64,000 nucleotides of DNA from Treponema sp. (lineage in GTDB: Bacteria > Spirochaetota > Spirochaetia > Treponematales > Treponemataceae). The notes under the pieces were generated by a model. That model was not told the origin of the DNA and did not search any database. It saw only the letters and a list, made by a program, of their open reading frames with translations. Positions 50,152 through 59,434 of this stretch are shown in pieces; the first letter of the stretch is position 1, and every line of letters starts with the position of its first letter. The stretch lies in contig JAGBGX010000009.1 in the NCBI GenBank assembly GCA_017935745.1, forward strand, positions 248,001 through 312,000, written 5' to 3'. Made by a program: the position numbers and the translations under genes.

Positions 50152-52250
50152 ATACAGATCCAAAAGTCCGAAAAATTATAGAATGGCGCGAAAGCTTTTC
50201 AACGCTGCCTGATCCGCTTTTTTTTGAGCTGGTGCATATGTATCTGGGGAAAGTAAAAACGCCCTATAACAAGCAGAAGCTGGCGGAAGAAATCGGCGCT
50301 TTTTTGCGCAAAGAAGAAACAAGAAAAATGCTTGTCAGATTGCTGAGCGAAACTGATATAAAGATTCTTACGGCAATAAAATTCATAGACAGGCCGGACA
50401 TTTCCAAGCTGGAAGCTCTGTTTGTTCCGCTTGTTCCGCAGGGAACATTTTATACGCTCATTGAAAGCCTTGAAGAGCGTCTTGTGATTTTTTCAGTTCA
50501 GGATGCAAATTCAGGAAAGCGGATAATCAGGCTTAATCCGTATCTTGAAGAAGACATAGAGCCGCTTCTTTCTTTTTCCAGCCTGATAGCTCCTGAAAAA
50601 AGCAGCGCTGCTGAGCCGGTCAGCCGCCTGCGGATTTCTCCTGAAGTCTGCGCTGTTTTTATTTCCTTTATTTTTAACAATCCCAGCTTATGCAAGTCAA
50701 ACGGAGAATTAAAGAGCAAGAGCGTTTCAGCGTTGGAACTTATTTTCAAGGGAAGTTTTTCCAAGCCGTTTTTTGAGACGCTTTTTAAAGGAATGAAAAA
50801 CCTGTGCTTGCTGCGGGAGCATGCTGATACAAAGGAATTTTCTGTTGACTGGGACAGCCTCAGTCAGTTTGCCTCCTTGCTGTTTGTGCAGCAGGAAGCG
50901 TATTTATGTGCTGCCTGCGCTTCACAGCTGTTTTCGAGAAGCATGATTTTGTCCGGCGCGAAGCTTTTTTTGGAGACTGTTTCTTTTATCGGCAGCAGCG
51001 TTTATACGCGGAAAAAAATTCTGGGGATTTCCTTTTTTCTGAAGGAGCATCTTTTTTCAGGCGGATTCAGGCGCACACGGTTTTCCAGAATGATTTTTGA
51101 GGAGCAGGAAAATTCGACGGAAGACAGCTTTATGGAAGCAATGATTGATGCCGCGGTTTCACTTGGAATTTTAAATGCAAAGACTGAGCACGGAACAGAA
51201 TTCCTTTCAGCGGCGCTTCATTCTGATGAAGGGCGGGCTGCCCTGGACAAATCAGTGAGCATTGACGCAGGCTGCTATGTGACCGTGATGCCCGGACTTT
51301 CCTTAAAGGAACTTGTTCCGTTTGCGCAGTTTCTGACTGCTGTCCGGTGCGATGTGGCAGTAACGTTTGAAATTACCAGGCAGTCGGTGATGAAAGGCTT
51401 TGATGCAGGAATGACAAAAGAGCAGATTGCCGGATGTCTGCGGGAGCATTCGGCCTATGATGTTCCGCAGAGCATTCTTGTTTCGCTTGAAGAGTGGGCT
51501 TCGGCTTATGATTCTGTTTCTCTCTTTAAAGGATACGTGCTGAAAATTGATCCGCAGCAGTTTTCCTATCTTGAAAAAAATCAGCTGTTTAAAAAGCATG
51601 TCCGGGAAACTCTTGCGCCGGGAATTTATCTGCTGGACTTTGTGCTTGACAGCGAGGCCCGCCATTTTTTGGAAAAGCTTGGCATTGACTGCGCAGGAAC
51701 TGTCAGACAGGTGAAAAATGAAGCCGCTGCCTTGGGATTTCCCGAAATCAGGCTGATGGATAACAGTGCGCTTTCAAAAGAAAAGGAAAGCCGCTGTGAA
51801 CCCGGCTTCAGGCTGTTTTCCAAAGAAGAACAGAATGCAATTCTTGACAGCTTCAGGGAACGGCTTGCGCAGCTTCAGCTTACAGCCGAGCAGAAAAGCG
51901 GACTTGAGGACAGAATTAACAGGCGCATTGTTTTGACGGAGGAACAGCTTCGTCCCGAAAGCGTTACATTTGAGCTTATGGAAGCCGACGGAATGAATTT
52001 CACCGGGAAAATGCATATTCTGGAAAGCGCAGTTAAAAACGGGGATTTTGTAGAAATCGAAATGACGGGAACAAAAGAAAATTTTATCGGCGCGCCAAAA
52101 TCAGTTTTAAAGAATTCTGAAAGTCCTGTTCTGGTTATTGCCAGAAAAAAAACAGACAGTGACGAGACTGAAGAATGCACCGTGATAATCGCCTTGATTG
52201 CAAAAGTACGGAAAATCAGGAGCGCGACATCGCTTCTGCATATAAGATAA
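50148..52250 (+). CDS. Helicase-associated protein (XPB partner)
   Basis: 700 residues, probably cytoplasmic. The C-terminal half has a Helicase_C_3-like region (about 440-500, with YDVPQSILVSLEEWASAYDS, LKIDPQQFSYLEKN) seen in proteins encoded next to bacterial XPB helicases, for instance in mycobacteria. The N-terminal part with FELVHMYLGKVKTPYNKQ and LSETDIKILTAI looks like winged-helix repeats. It likely regulates or recruits the helicase. The ATG at 50148 overlaps the XPB stop (ATGA); the in-frame ATG three codons upstream is less fitting. The end lies seventeen bases before the aroDE start. Confidence 0.75.
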   Translation: MNTDPKVRKIIEWRESFSTLPDPLFFELVHMYLGKVKTPYNKQKLAEEIGAFLRKEETRKMLVRLLSETDIKILTAIKFIDRPDISKLEALFVPLVPQGTFYTLIESLEERLVIFSVQDANSGKRIIRLNPYLEEDIEPLLSFSSLIAPEKSSAAEPVSRLRISPEVCAVFISFIFNNPSLCKSNGELKSKSVSALELIFKGSFSKPFFETLFKGMKNLCLLREHADTKEFSVDWDSLSQFASLLFVQQEAYLCAACASQLFSRSMILSGAKLFLETVSFIGSSVYTRKKILGISFFLKEHLFSGGFRRTRFSRMIFEEQENSTEDSFMEAMIDAAVSLGILNAKTEHGTEFLSAALHSDEGRAALDKSVSIDAGCYVTVMPGLSLKELVPFAQFLTAVRCDVAVTFEITRQSVMKGFDAGMTKEQIAGCLREHSAYDVPQSILVSLEEWASAYDSVSLFKGYVLKIDPQQFSYLEKNQLFKKHVRETLAPGIYLLDFVLDSEARHFLEKLGIDCAGTVRQVKNEAAALGFPEIRLMDNSALSKEKESRCEPGFRLFSKEEQNAILDSFRERLAQLQLTAEQKSGLEDRINRRIVLTEEQLRPESVTFELMEADGMNFTGKMHILESAVKNGDFVEIEMTGTKENFIGAPKSVLKNSESPVLVIARKKTDSDETEECTVIIALIAKVRKIRSATSLLHIR

Positions 52251-52267
52251 ACAATAGGAGGTTTGCT

Positions 52268-53764
52268 GTGGATGCACCGAATGTTTGCCTGACGCTGACA
52301 GGAAGCACTCTTGCTGAAGATATGGAAACACTGAACGCGTATAGAAAGTACGTTGATATGGCGGAACTGCGTGTTGATTTTTTAGATCCTGATGAACGGC
52401 TTTATGTCAGAAGGTTTCCAGCAATGGCTGGAATTCCGTGCGTGCTTACAATCCGGCGCGAAATCGACGGCGGAAAATTTCTTGAAGGTGAGTCAGCCCG
52501 GACAATCCTGTTTGCCCGCGCGCTGTCGTTTGCAGATGAAGACCGGACAAAGAATTTCGCCTATGTTGATTTTGAAGAGGACTTTCATATTCCGAGCCTT
52601 GAAGATGCAACAATTGCCTTTGACGCGCGGATAATCAGAAGCATGCACGACATGAAGAATCCGGTAAAAAATGTCTTGGAGCGTCTGGGAAAGCTGAATA
52701 TGTCAGGACTTGAAATTCCAAAGATTGCATTTATGCCGCACAGCCTTGATGATGTTACCGCATTGTTTGAAGAAGCCGAAAAGCTTCAGAAAAGGGATCA
52801 TATTCTTATCGCCATGGGTCCGATGGGAATTCCGACGCGCATTCTCGGAGCAAAGCTAAAGAATTTCCTGACGTACACTTCTGCGCCTGAATCAGCGCAC
52901 AAAACGGAAAATATCACGCACGTAGATGTTGTTTCAATAAATGAACTGTACCGGGTCAAGGAAATAAATGAAGAAACAAACATCTTTGGAATTGCAGGAT
53001 GGCCGTTGTCCGGGACTTCAAGCCCGGAGCTTCATAACAGCGGCTACCGGCGCCTTGGAATGAATTCCGTTTATATTCCAGTTCCTTCTCCTGATTTTTC
53101 CCATGTGATTGCCTTTGCAGAAAAAGTCGGAATTCAGGGGCTTTCAGTGACGGTGCCTCACAAGGAATCTGCGCTTGAGGCATCAGGCGATCCGAGCGAT
53201 GAAGCTGCTGAAATAGGAGCAAGCAATACGCTTGTGAGAAAAGGAAACGGATGGCTTGCCTATAATACAGATGCGGATGGCTTTAGTCGCGCGCTTTTGG
53301 AATTTCTGGGGCTGAAGAATTTAAAGCATAAAAAAGTTTCTATAATTGGAGCTGGAGGCGCGGCAAAAGCGGTGGCATACGCTGTCCATGCGCTTGGCGG
53401 AAAGGCTTGCATTTTCAACAGAACCGTGTCAAAAGCCCGCGCGCTTGCAGGCAAGTATAAGTTCAAGTATGCGCCGCTCGGCCTTGAGTCAAATCAGATT
53501 TTAAAAACGTATTCGGATGTAATCATTCAGACAACATCAAAAGGAATGCACTGCAACGGGCCGTCAAGCCCTGAAACAGATCCTTTGTATTTCTATGATT
53601 TTTCTGGAAAGGAAGCGCTCTTTGACATTGTGTACATGCCTCAGATTACGCCGATTATGGAACGCGCAAAGGAAGCCGGTTGCAAAGTCTGCAACGGATA
53701 TAGTATGCTTCTTTATCAGGGATACAAACAGTTTAAGCTGTATACAGGAGCTGAATATCAATGA
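52268..53764 (+). CDS. aroDE: Bifunctional 3-dehydroquinate dehydratase / shikimate dehydrogenase
   Basis: 498 residues. A type I dehydroquinase (about 1-215: MAELRVDFLDPDERLYV, LTIRREIDGG, HDMKNPV, KIAFMPHSLDDV with the Schiff-base Lys) is fused to a shikimate dehydrogenase (about 240-498: GIAGWPLSGTSSPELHN, GLSVTVPHKESALE with catalytic Lys, NTDADGFSRAL, and the Rossmann motif IIGAGGAAKAVAYA). Steps 3 and 4 of aromatic synthesis. The usual H-S of the first AroE motif is G-T here. Start is a GTG with a perfect AGGAGG at six bases (52256-52261); earlier frame codons are ignored. Fusion in this order occurs in plants and some bacteria. Confidence 0.94.
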   Translation: MDAPNVCLTLTGSTLAEDMETLNAYRKYVDMAELRVDFLDPDERLYVRRFPAMAGIPCVLTIRREIDGGKFLEGESARTILFARALSFADEDRTKNFAYVDFEEDFHIPSLEDATIAFDARIIRSMHDMKNPVKNVLERLGKLNMSGLEIPKIAFMPHSLDDVTALFEEAEKLQKRDHILIAMGPMGIPTRILGAKLKNFLTYTSAPESAHKTENITHVDVVSINELYRVKEINEETNIFGIAGWPLSGTSSPELHNSGYRRLGMNSVYIPVPSPDFSHVIAFAEKVGIQGLSVTVPHKESALEASGDPSDEAAEIGASNTLVRKGNGWLAYNTDADGFSRALLEFLGLKNLKHKKVSIIGAGGAAKAVAYAVHALGGKACIFNRTVSKARALAGKYKFKYAPLGLESNQILKTYSDVIIQTTSKGMHCNGPSSPETDPLYFYDFSGKEALFDIVYMPQITPIMERAKEAGCKVCNGYSMLLYQGYKQFKLYTGAEYQ

Positions 53765-54480
53765 CTATTTCAAAAGATGAACAGAAGACGCTTGCAGCAC
53801 GGACTGCTGTAGATACACTGATTAAGGAAGGAGCAATTTTCAGCGGAATGAAGATCGGGCTTGGAACAGGCTCTACCGCCATGCCTGCGGTGCGGAGGCT
53901 TTCCGAGCGGATTTCAGACGGAACTATACAAGATGTAAAAGCGGTTGCTACAAGCTTTCAGACAGAGCTTGCCTGCGAAGAATATGGAATTCCAATTTAT
54001 ACGCTGAATGACAAGATAATCGGCGGCTGCCTTGATCTTGCAATAGACGGCGCGGATGAAATTGACAGGCAGAACTGCCTGATAAAAGGCGGCGGTGCGG
54101 CCTTGCTCCGCGAAAAAATCATTGCATATAATGCAGCAGCCTTTGTGATTGTTGCAGATGAATCGAAAGCTGTGGAGACTCTTGGAACAGGATTTGCGCT
54201 TCCTGTTGAAATTATTCCGGGCGCGCGTGTTCCTGTTGTAAAGAAGCTGGAATCGCTCGGCGCATCATGTGTTTTGCGTGAAGGAGTCAAAAAAGCCGGG
54301 CCTGTCATCACCGACAACGGAAACATGATTCTTGACTGCACTTGGAAAAAGCCTGTCAATCCTTCTGAAATGGAAGAAAAGATAAACAGCATAACGGGCG
54401 TTGTTGAGTGCGGATTTTTTACCTTTGTTAAGCCTTCTGTGTTTATTGCGCATAGCGACGGAACCGTAGAAAGAAGGTAA
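53761..54480 (+). CDS. rpiA: Ribose-5-phosphate isomerase A
   Basis: 239 residues. It interconverts ribose 5-phosphate and ribulose 5-phosphate. GLGTGSTAMPAVRRLSERI, DGADEIDRQNCLIKGGGAAL (with the catalytic Asp/Glu) and ADESKAVETLG match RpiA, not RpiB. It overlaps the aroDE stop by four bases (ATGA), so it is translationally coupled. The product supplies ribose 5-phosphate for PRPP, used by the next gene, hisG. Confidence 0.96.
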   Translation: MTISKDEQKTLAARTAVDTLIKEGAIFSGMKIGLGTGSTAMPAVRRLSERISDGTIQDVKAVATSFQTELACEEYGIPIYTLNDKIIGGCLDLAIDGADEIDRQNCLIKGGGAALLREKIIAYNAAAFVIVADESKAVETLGTGFALPVEIIPGARVPVVKKLESLGASCVLREGVKKAGPVITDNGNMILDCTWKKPVNPSEMEEKINSITGVVECGFFTFVKPSVFIAHSDGTVERR

Positions 54481-54514
54481 GGAATTCCGTGCTCTGCCTT
54501 TGTTTTCTGAGTGA

Positions 54515-54543
54515 TTGAGCAATTGCGCTTTATCATTTATAAT
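54515..54543 (+). promoter_or_regulatory. Promoter of hisG (leaderless geometry)
   Basis: TTGAGC (54515-54520), 17-base spacer, TATAAT (54538-54543), eight bases to the ATG at 54552; no ribosome site. Confidence 0.75.
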
Positions 54544-54551
54544 CCGTCAGT

Positions 54552-55424
54552 ATGGACAAGCTAAAAATTTTACTGGCGAAAGGCAGAATTTATGAATCAG
54601 TATATGCTCTTTTAAATGATGTGGGAATTTCAATTCATCTTCCTGACAGAACATATTTTCCGTTGACAAACCAAAAGGATCTTGCATTTCAGGTTGTAAA
54701 GCCTCAGATTGCGAGCGTGCTGCTTGCTGCGGACAAGGCTGATGTCGGTTTCAGCGGCAAGGACTGGGTGTATGAAAACGGAGTTCAGGACAAGCTTGAG
54801 GAAGTCATGGATCTCGGGTTTGACGGCGTAAAAATTGTTGCTGCTGTTCCAGAAACAGCTGACTATGATTCGATTTTAAAGAAAAAAGTCACCATTGCCA
54901 CCGAGTATCAGAATTTAAGCAGGCAGTGGGTTGAGTCAAAACATCTTGACGGCATTGTTTTCCGCACGTGGGGTACAAGCGAAGGCTTTGTTCAGGATGC
55001 TCCTGATTCTATTGCGCAGATTCTGATTGACAATACGAGCACCGGCTCTTCGCTCAAGGCAAACCGCCTCAAGGTTGTCGATATGCTGATGGAAAGCTCC
55101 ACCCGTATGTACGCCTCAAAAAATGCGATGGCAGATCCTGAGAAAAAGCGGAAAATCATGGAGCTGAAAATGCTCTTTGAAGCCGTCCTCGATGCCCGCG
55201 ACAGAGTGATGCTTGAAATGAACGTTGCCAAGGAAAATCTTGACACGCTTGTAAAAGAAATTCCGGCGATGCGAAGCCCTACGGTCAGCCCGCTTTTTGG
55301 CGGCAATGGATATGCAGTAAAAATAGCCGTGAAAAAAAGCGAAGTTCCTGTCCTTTTGCCAAAGCTGAAGTCGCTTGGAGCCTCGGATATTCTGGAATAT
55401 CAGCTGAGAAAAGTGATGCTGTGA
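54552..55424 (+). CDS. hisG: ATP phosphoribosyltransferase (long form)
   Basis: 290 residues, the long form that has its own C-terminal regulatory ACT-like domain (about 215-290) and does not need HisZ. It catalyses the first step of histidine synthesis from PRPP and ATP and is typically inhibited by histidine. The N-terminus KLKILLAKGRIYESVYALL, the PRPP loop DNTSTGSSLKANRLKVV and the middle KKKVTIATEYQNLSRQW fit the family. hisB follows after a terminator-like hairpin. Confidence 0.94.
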   Translation: MDKLKILLAKGRIYESVYALLNDVGISIHLPDRTYFPLTNQKDLAFQVVKPQIASVLLAADKADVGFSGKDWVYENGVQDKLEEVMDLGFDGVKIVAAVPETADYDSILKKKVTIATEYQNLSRQWVESKHLDGIVFRTWGTSEGFVQDAPDSIAQILIDNTSTGSSLKANRLKVVDMLMESSTRMYASKNAMADPEKKRKIMELKMLFEAVLDARDRVMLEMNVAKENLDTLVKEIPAMRSPTVSPLFGGNGYAVKIAVKKSEVPVLLPKLKSLGASDILEYQLRKVML

Positions 55425-55445
55425 CTGTGGCGGCTTGCATTTCTT

Positions 55446-55482
55446 TGGAAATCTGCCTGCCGTTATGCAGATGAATTTTTTC
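55446..55482 (+). terminator. Hairpin after hisG
   Basis: ATCTGC (55451-55456) pairs with GCAGAT (55467-55472), followed by GAATTTTTT. Confidence 0.55.
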
Positions 55483-55534
55483 CTTAGTGTACAAACCGCA
55501 AAAAAAATGGTAGCCTTAGGAAACGGGGAATTGT

Positions 55535-56152
55535 ATGGCAAGAACAGCGCACATTGAACGCGTGACAGGCGAAACGGAAATACAGCTTTCTTTGAATCTT
55601 GACGGAAGCGGAACGTGCGAAGTCAGGAATCCTATTGGCTTTTTTGATCACATGCTGAAATCATTTTGCAAGCACGGGCTGTTTGATTTGGAAGGAAGCC
55701 TCAAAGGCGATCTGCACGTTGACCAGCATCATTTGATTGAAGACACAGGAATTGTGCTGGGGCTTTGCTTTTCACAGGCTCTGGGGAACTGCGCTGGAAT
55801 TTACAGAAGCGGATTTTCAATATATCCGATGGATGAAAGTCTCTGTCAGGCAGCCGTTGACTTTGGCGGACGTCCTTTTTGCGTTGTAAATGCAGCGCTT
55901 TCAAACATTCCGCTGGTTTCATCCGGGCAAGATGGAGTGAATGCGTCTTTTCAGACTGACTGCTTTGAAGATTTTTGGCAGGGATTTGCAAACGGCGCAA
56001 AGTGCAATATGCATCTTGACTGTGTGCGCGGCAGAAGCGACCATCATAAAATGGAAGGGCTTTTCAAGGCTGCGGCCCGCGCTATCCGTCTTGCTGTTGA
56101 AGTTGACGGCCGGAGAAGCGGCGCCATTCCAAGCACAAAAGGCATTATTTGA
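55535..56152 (+). CDS. hisB: Imidazoleglycerol-phosphate dehydratase
   Basis: 205 residues, the usual single-function form. It dehydrates imidazole glycerol phosphate in histidine synthesis with a di-Mn centre. NPIGFFDHMLKSFCKHG, DLHVDQHHLIEDTGIVLG and CVRGRSDHHKMEGLFKA hold the metal-binding His and Glu residues. GGGGAA lies before the ATG. Other his genes are not in the window, so the pathway is scattered. Confidence 0.96.
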   Translation: MARTAHIERVTGETEIQLSLNLDGSGTCEVRNPIGFFDHMLKSFCKHGLFDLEGSLKGDLHVDQHHLIEDTGIVLGLCFSQALGNCAGIYRSGFSIYPMDESLCQAAVDFGGRPFCVVNAALSNIPLVSSGQDGVNASFQTDCFEDFWQGFANGAKCNMHLDCVRGRSDHHKMEGLFKAAARAIRLAVEVDGRRSGAIPSTKGII

Positions 56153-56154
56153 CA

Positions 56155-56314
56155 GGAGTGTAAGATAAAGGCCGCTGAAATAGCGCGGCATTTATCTACT
56201 CAAAGTTTGCGTTGCAAACTTTTTTATCAACTGCACATTCTCATTTTATTGTGAATGTGCTTAAAAAGTCAATTCGGAAGTTGATACTTTCTCATTGATT
56301 TTTTATGGGAGATT
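56155..56314 (+). promoter_or_regulatory. Multi-hairpin leader of the Lrp gene (copy II of the carB-leader element)
   Basis: GATAAAGGCCGC with GCGGCATTTATC (56167-56198); AAAGTTTGC-GTT-GCAAACTTTTTT (56202-56224), identical to the carB leader copy through ATCAACTG; GCACATTC with GAATGTGC (about 56233-56260); then AAAAAGTCAAT with ATTGATTTTTT and TATGGGAGAT at the Lrp ribosome site. The core is identical to copy I, while flanking stems differ in sequence but keep pairing. Confidence 0.65.
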
Positions 56315-56317
56315 TCT

Positions 56318-56812
56318 ATGAACGGAACAGAAGAAATTTTAGGCTTGCTGCGCGACAATGCCCGCATTTCCGTAGAAGATATTTCAGCAATGACAAAAAA
56401 ATCAGTTCAGGAAGTGAACAGCATTATCCGCGGCTTGGAAAATGACGGCGTAATCATGAAGTACGCAGCAATAATCAATCCTGAAAAAGATGCGGCGCAA
56501 AAGGAAAAAGTCCGCGCTGAAATAGAAATTCAGGTTACTCCTGAGCGCGAGCATGGCTTTGACGGAATCGCCGACCGTATTTACCGCTTTCCACAGGTCA
56601 AGTCGCTCTATCTTATGAGCGGCGGCTATGATTTAAAGGTCATTATTGAAGGCGAAACGCTTCAGGAAGTTGCGCTTTTTGTGGCGAGAAAACTTTCCAC
56701 GCTTCAGGGAGTCCGTTCTACAAAAACACATTTCATTTTAAAGACATATAAAGAAAATGATATTGTGTATGTCGAAGAAAATTCAGACAGCCGCGAAGGA
56801 GCAATGGCATAA
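56318..56812 (+). CDS. Lrp/AsnC-family transcriptional regulator
   Basis: 164 residues. An N-terminal winged helix (EEILGLLRDNARISVEDISA, SVQEVNSIIRGLENDGVIMK) and a C-terminal RAM/AsnC ligand domain (EIEIQVTPEREHGFDGIADR, SGGYDLKVIIEGETLQEVA). Lrp-type proteins sense amino acids. The ATG has GGGAGAT five bases before it. The aminotransferase gene starts one base after the stop, so this pair is an operon, and regulation of the enzyme by an amino acid is likely. Confidence 0.92.
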   Translation: MNGTEEILGLLRDNARISVEDISAMTKKSVQEVNSIIRGLENDGVIMKYAAIINPEKDAAQKEKVRAEIEIQVTPEREHGFDGIADRIYRFPQVKSLYLMSGGYDLKVIIEGETLQEVALFVARKLSTLQGVRSTKTHFILKTYKENDIVYVEENSDSREGAMA

Positions 56813-56813
56813 T

Positions 56814-57989
56814 ATGACTGCTTGGGAAAACAGATTCAGCTCGGCAATGCTCAGGACGCCGCCCAGCGGAATCCGCAAATTTTTTGAAATGCTCATCGGG
56901 CATGATGATGTCATTTCGCTTTCTGTAGGCGAGCCAGACTTTCCGACTCCGTGGTGCATCCGTGAGGAAGCATTCTACCACCTTGAAAAAGGGCATACAA
57001 GCTACACTTCAAACTGGGGGCTTCTTGAGCTTCGTGAGGAAATTGCGAAGTACATGCAGAAATACGGCATGCATTACAATCCTCAGAAGGAAATCCTGAT
57101 TACCGTTGGCGCGAGTGAATGCGTGGATGCCGCGCTGCGAGCCATTCTCAATCCGGGCGATGAAATCATCGTGTGCCAGCCGTGCTATGTCAACTACACT
57201 CCGCTTGCCGAGCTGTGCGCCGCAAAGATTGTTCCGCTTGATACAAGCAAAAGCGGATTTTATCCGACAGCGCAGCAGATTGAAAGCCTGATAACGCCGC
57301 AAACAAAAGCCGTGATGATCTGCTCTCCGAACAATCCCACGGGAACAATGATTCCAAAGGATGAAATGGAAAAAATCGCGGAGGTCATAAAAAAGCATCA
57401 GGTGTGGATTATCAGCGATGAAATTTACTGCGAGCTTACGTATGACGGCGCGCAGCACGTTTCAATCGGCTCGTTCCCCGGAATGAAAGACTACGCAATC
57501 ATCCTGAACGGATTTTCAAAATCGTTCGCCATGACAGGCTGGCGGATTGGATATATCGCCGCCCCGGCGGAACTTTTGGCTCAGATTGTAAAGCTTCACG
57601 GATACAACACAATCTGCGCACCTATCTTCAGCCAGTATGCTGCCGCCGAAGGCCTGCGGAACGGCTGGAGCGAAGTTGAAAAAATGCGCGTAAGCTATCA
57701 GCAGCGGCGCAATCTGATGCACAAGGCGTTTTGCGGCATGGGACTGAATGTTCCCGAGCCGGCGGGCGCGTTCTATATGTTCCCGGACATTTCTTCAACG
57801 GGACTTTCCAGCGAAGAATTTGCAACGCAGCTGTTTCAAAAGCACAATGTCGCTGTAGTTCCGGGAAGCGTTTTCGGTGCGGGCGGGGAAGGACACATAC
57901 GCTGCTGCTACGCGACTGCTGTCGACAAGATAAAAATCGCCCTCGGCAAAATCGCCGAATTCGTGCAGGAATGCAAGGCATCGCTGTAA
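56814..57989 (+). CDS. Class I/II PLP-dependent aminotransferase
   Basis: 391 residues. FEMLIGHDDVISLSVGEPDF, CSPNNPTGTMIP, VWIISDEIYCELTYDG and the PLP-lysine motif ILNGFSKSFAMTGWRIGYI are all present, with the C-terminal Arg region GSVFGAGGEGHIRCCYAT. It belongs to the aspartate/aromatic/alanine aminotransferase group; the amino acid is uncertain (aromatic or branched-chain are possible). The frame is open from 56757, but the ATG at 56814, after GAAGGAG, gives the normal N-terminus. It is partner to the Lrp gene. Confidence 0.92.
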   Translation: MTAWENRFSSAMLRTPPSGIRKFFEMLIGHDDVISLSVGEPDFPTPWCIREEAFYHLEKGHTSYTSNWGLLELREEIAKYMQKYGMHYNPQKEILITVGASECVDAALRAILNPGDEIIVCQPCYVNYTPLAELCAAKIVPLDTSKSGFYPTAQQIESLITPQTKAVMICSPNNPTGTMIPKDEMEKIAEVIKKHQVWIISDEIYCELTYDGAQHVSIGSFPGMKDYAIILNGFSKSFAMTGWRIGYIAAPAELLAQIVKLHGYNTICAPIFSQYAAAEGLRNGWSEVEKMRVSYQQRRNLMHKAFCGMGLNVPEPAGAFYMFPDISSTGLSSEEFATQLFQKHNVAVVPGSVFGAGGEGHIRCCYATAVDKIKIALGKIAEFVQECKASL

Positions 57990-58054
57990 AGGTTGCAGAG
58001 ATTTCTTCCGATAAGTGAATAAAGCGTCTTGTTGTTTTTCGGGAGGATGTGAGC

Positions 58055-59383
58055 GTGTCATATTTGATAGCTGTTGTCATAGTGATTGCCTTTTTAGCTT
58101 TGATGACTTTGTTTATGGGGAAAAAGAAAGGCAGCGGGACAAAAGGAAAAGGCAAAAGCAGAAATCAAATTATAAAGGATGCAAAGAAAAGGCTTGCAAA
58201 AAATCCTCATGATCCTGTCGGACTTTCTCTTCTGGGTGATGTTTACTTTAAAAGCCAGCTGTGGGACAAAGCCTATGCAGTGTACAGCGATCTTTCAAAA
58301 ATCGGAATAAAGGACAGTTCTGTTGATTTATATAAGATTTTTCTGTGCCTTGGAATCTGTTCTCTTCAGATGGAAAAGCTTCCTGAAGCAGCGCAGGCAC
58401 TGCTGAGCGCTTACAAGCTCAATTCCACTGCATACGAGTCGAATTTCTATTTAGGGCAGACGCTGTTCAAGCTGGAAAATTATGACAAGGCTGCTCCGCT
58501 GTTTAAAAAAGCGGTTCTTGCAAAGCCGGATTCCCGCGGCATTTATTTTTTGCTCGGGCAGTGCTATTACAAGACAAAAAAATACCGGGAGTCCCAGCCG
58601 TGCTTTAAAAAAGCCATAGATGAAGAGCCGGGAAACAAAGAGGCGCTTTATGACATGGCGGATTCGCTGTTTCAGGACGGGCGCGGAGACAAGGCAATAA
58701 AGATTTTCATGCATCTGCGGGCTGACCCTGTGTACGGAGCAAGGTCGTGCTTGCAGGCAGGAATTTTCCATTCAAAGATAAATGACATCAATTCTGCCAT
58801 TCAAGATTATGAAATCGGACTGAAGCATGAAGATGCGCCTGCTGACATCAAAATCGAAATTGAATATAACTTGGCACGCTGCTGCTTTGAGCGGAATCAG
58901 ATTCCGAAAGGCCTTATGCTTTTAAAGTCGATAAGAAGCAAGTCTCAGAATTACAAGGATGTGAATTCCCTTATACAGCGTTATCAGGAACTGAGCCAGA
59001 ACAGCAATCTCCAGATTTATGTTTCTGCAAACAGCTCTGACTTTGTAACGCTGTGCCGCAAATTCATTATGACAAAGTACAAGAATTCAACAGTAAAAAT
59101 TCAGAATATTGAAGTTCAGTCGCTGTATACCGATATTCTTGCGGAAATTTTCACTTCAAAATGGGAAGATGTTGTGCTGTTCCGTTTTTTCAGGACAACA
59201 GGCTCTACCGGTGAAATTTACATACGCGAATTTCACGGACACATGGGCGATGTAAAGGCTGCCCGCGGCTTTTGCATTTCCGCCGGACTTTTTACGGACG
59301 AAGGGAAAAAATATATTGAAGGCCGTCCGATAGATCTTATTGAAAAAAATGAGCTTACAAAAGTGCTTAAGCAGATTACTTAA
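58055..59383 (+). CDS. Membrane-anchored TPR protein
   Basis: 442 residues. One N-terminal transmembrane helix (about 1-22: SYLIAVVIVIAFLALMTLF) and a basic stretch GKKKGSGTKGKGKS, then about six TPR-like repeats (residues 50-310; for example YESNFYLGQTLFKLENYDKA, RGIYFLLGQCYYKTKKYRES), and a C-terminal domain of about 100 residues that I do not recognise and that recalls restriction-type folds (FVTLCRKFIMTKYKN). Start is GTG at 58055, with GGGAGGA at about eight bases; the GTG at 58049 is too close to it. It ends convergent with metQ. Confidence 0.75.
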   Translation: MSYLIAVVIVIAFLALMTLFMGKKKGSGTKGKGKSRNQIIKDAKKRLAKNPHDPVGLSLLGDVYFKSQLWDKAYAVYSDLSKIGIKDSSVDLYKIFLCLGICSLQMEKLPEAAQALLSAYKLNSTAYESNFYLGQTLFKLENYDKAAPLFKKAVLAKPDSRGIYFLLGQCYYKTKKYRESQPCFKKAIDEEPGNKEALYDMADSLFQDGRGDKAIKIFMHLRADPVYGARSCLQAGIFHSKINDINSAIQDYEIGLKHEDAPADIKIEIEYNLARCCFERNQIPKGLMLLKSIRSKSQNYKDVNSLIQRYQELSQNSNLQIYVSANSSDFVTLCRKFIMTKYKNSTVKIQNIEVQSLYTDILAEIFTSKWEDVVLFRFFRTTGSTGEIYIREFHGHMGDVKAARGFCISAGLFTDEGKKYIEGRPIDLIEKNELTKVLKQIT

Positions 59384-59415
59384 CCGCAAGCCCGGAAAGA
59401 GCTTTAGGCTTGCGG
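59384..59415. terminator. Hairpin between convergent TPR and metQ genes
   Basis: CCGCAAGCC (59384-59392) pairs perfectly with GGCTTGCGG (59407-59415). No long T-run follows. Confidence 0.5.
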
Positions 59416-59434
59416 CAGTGTAAAGCAAGGCAGG

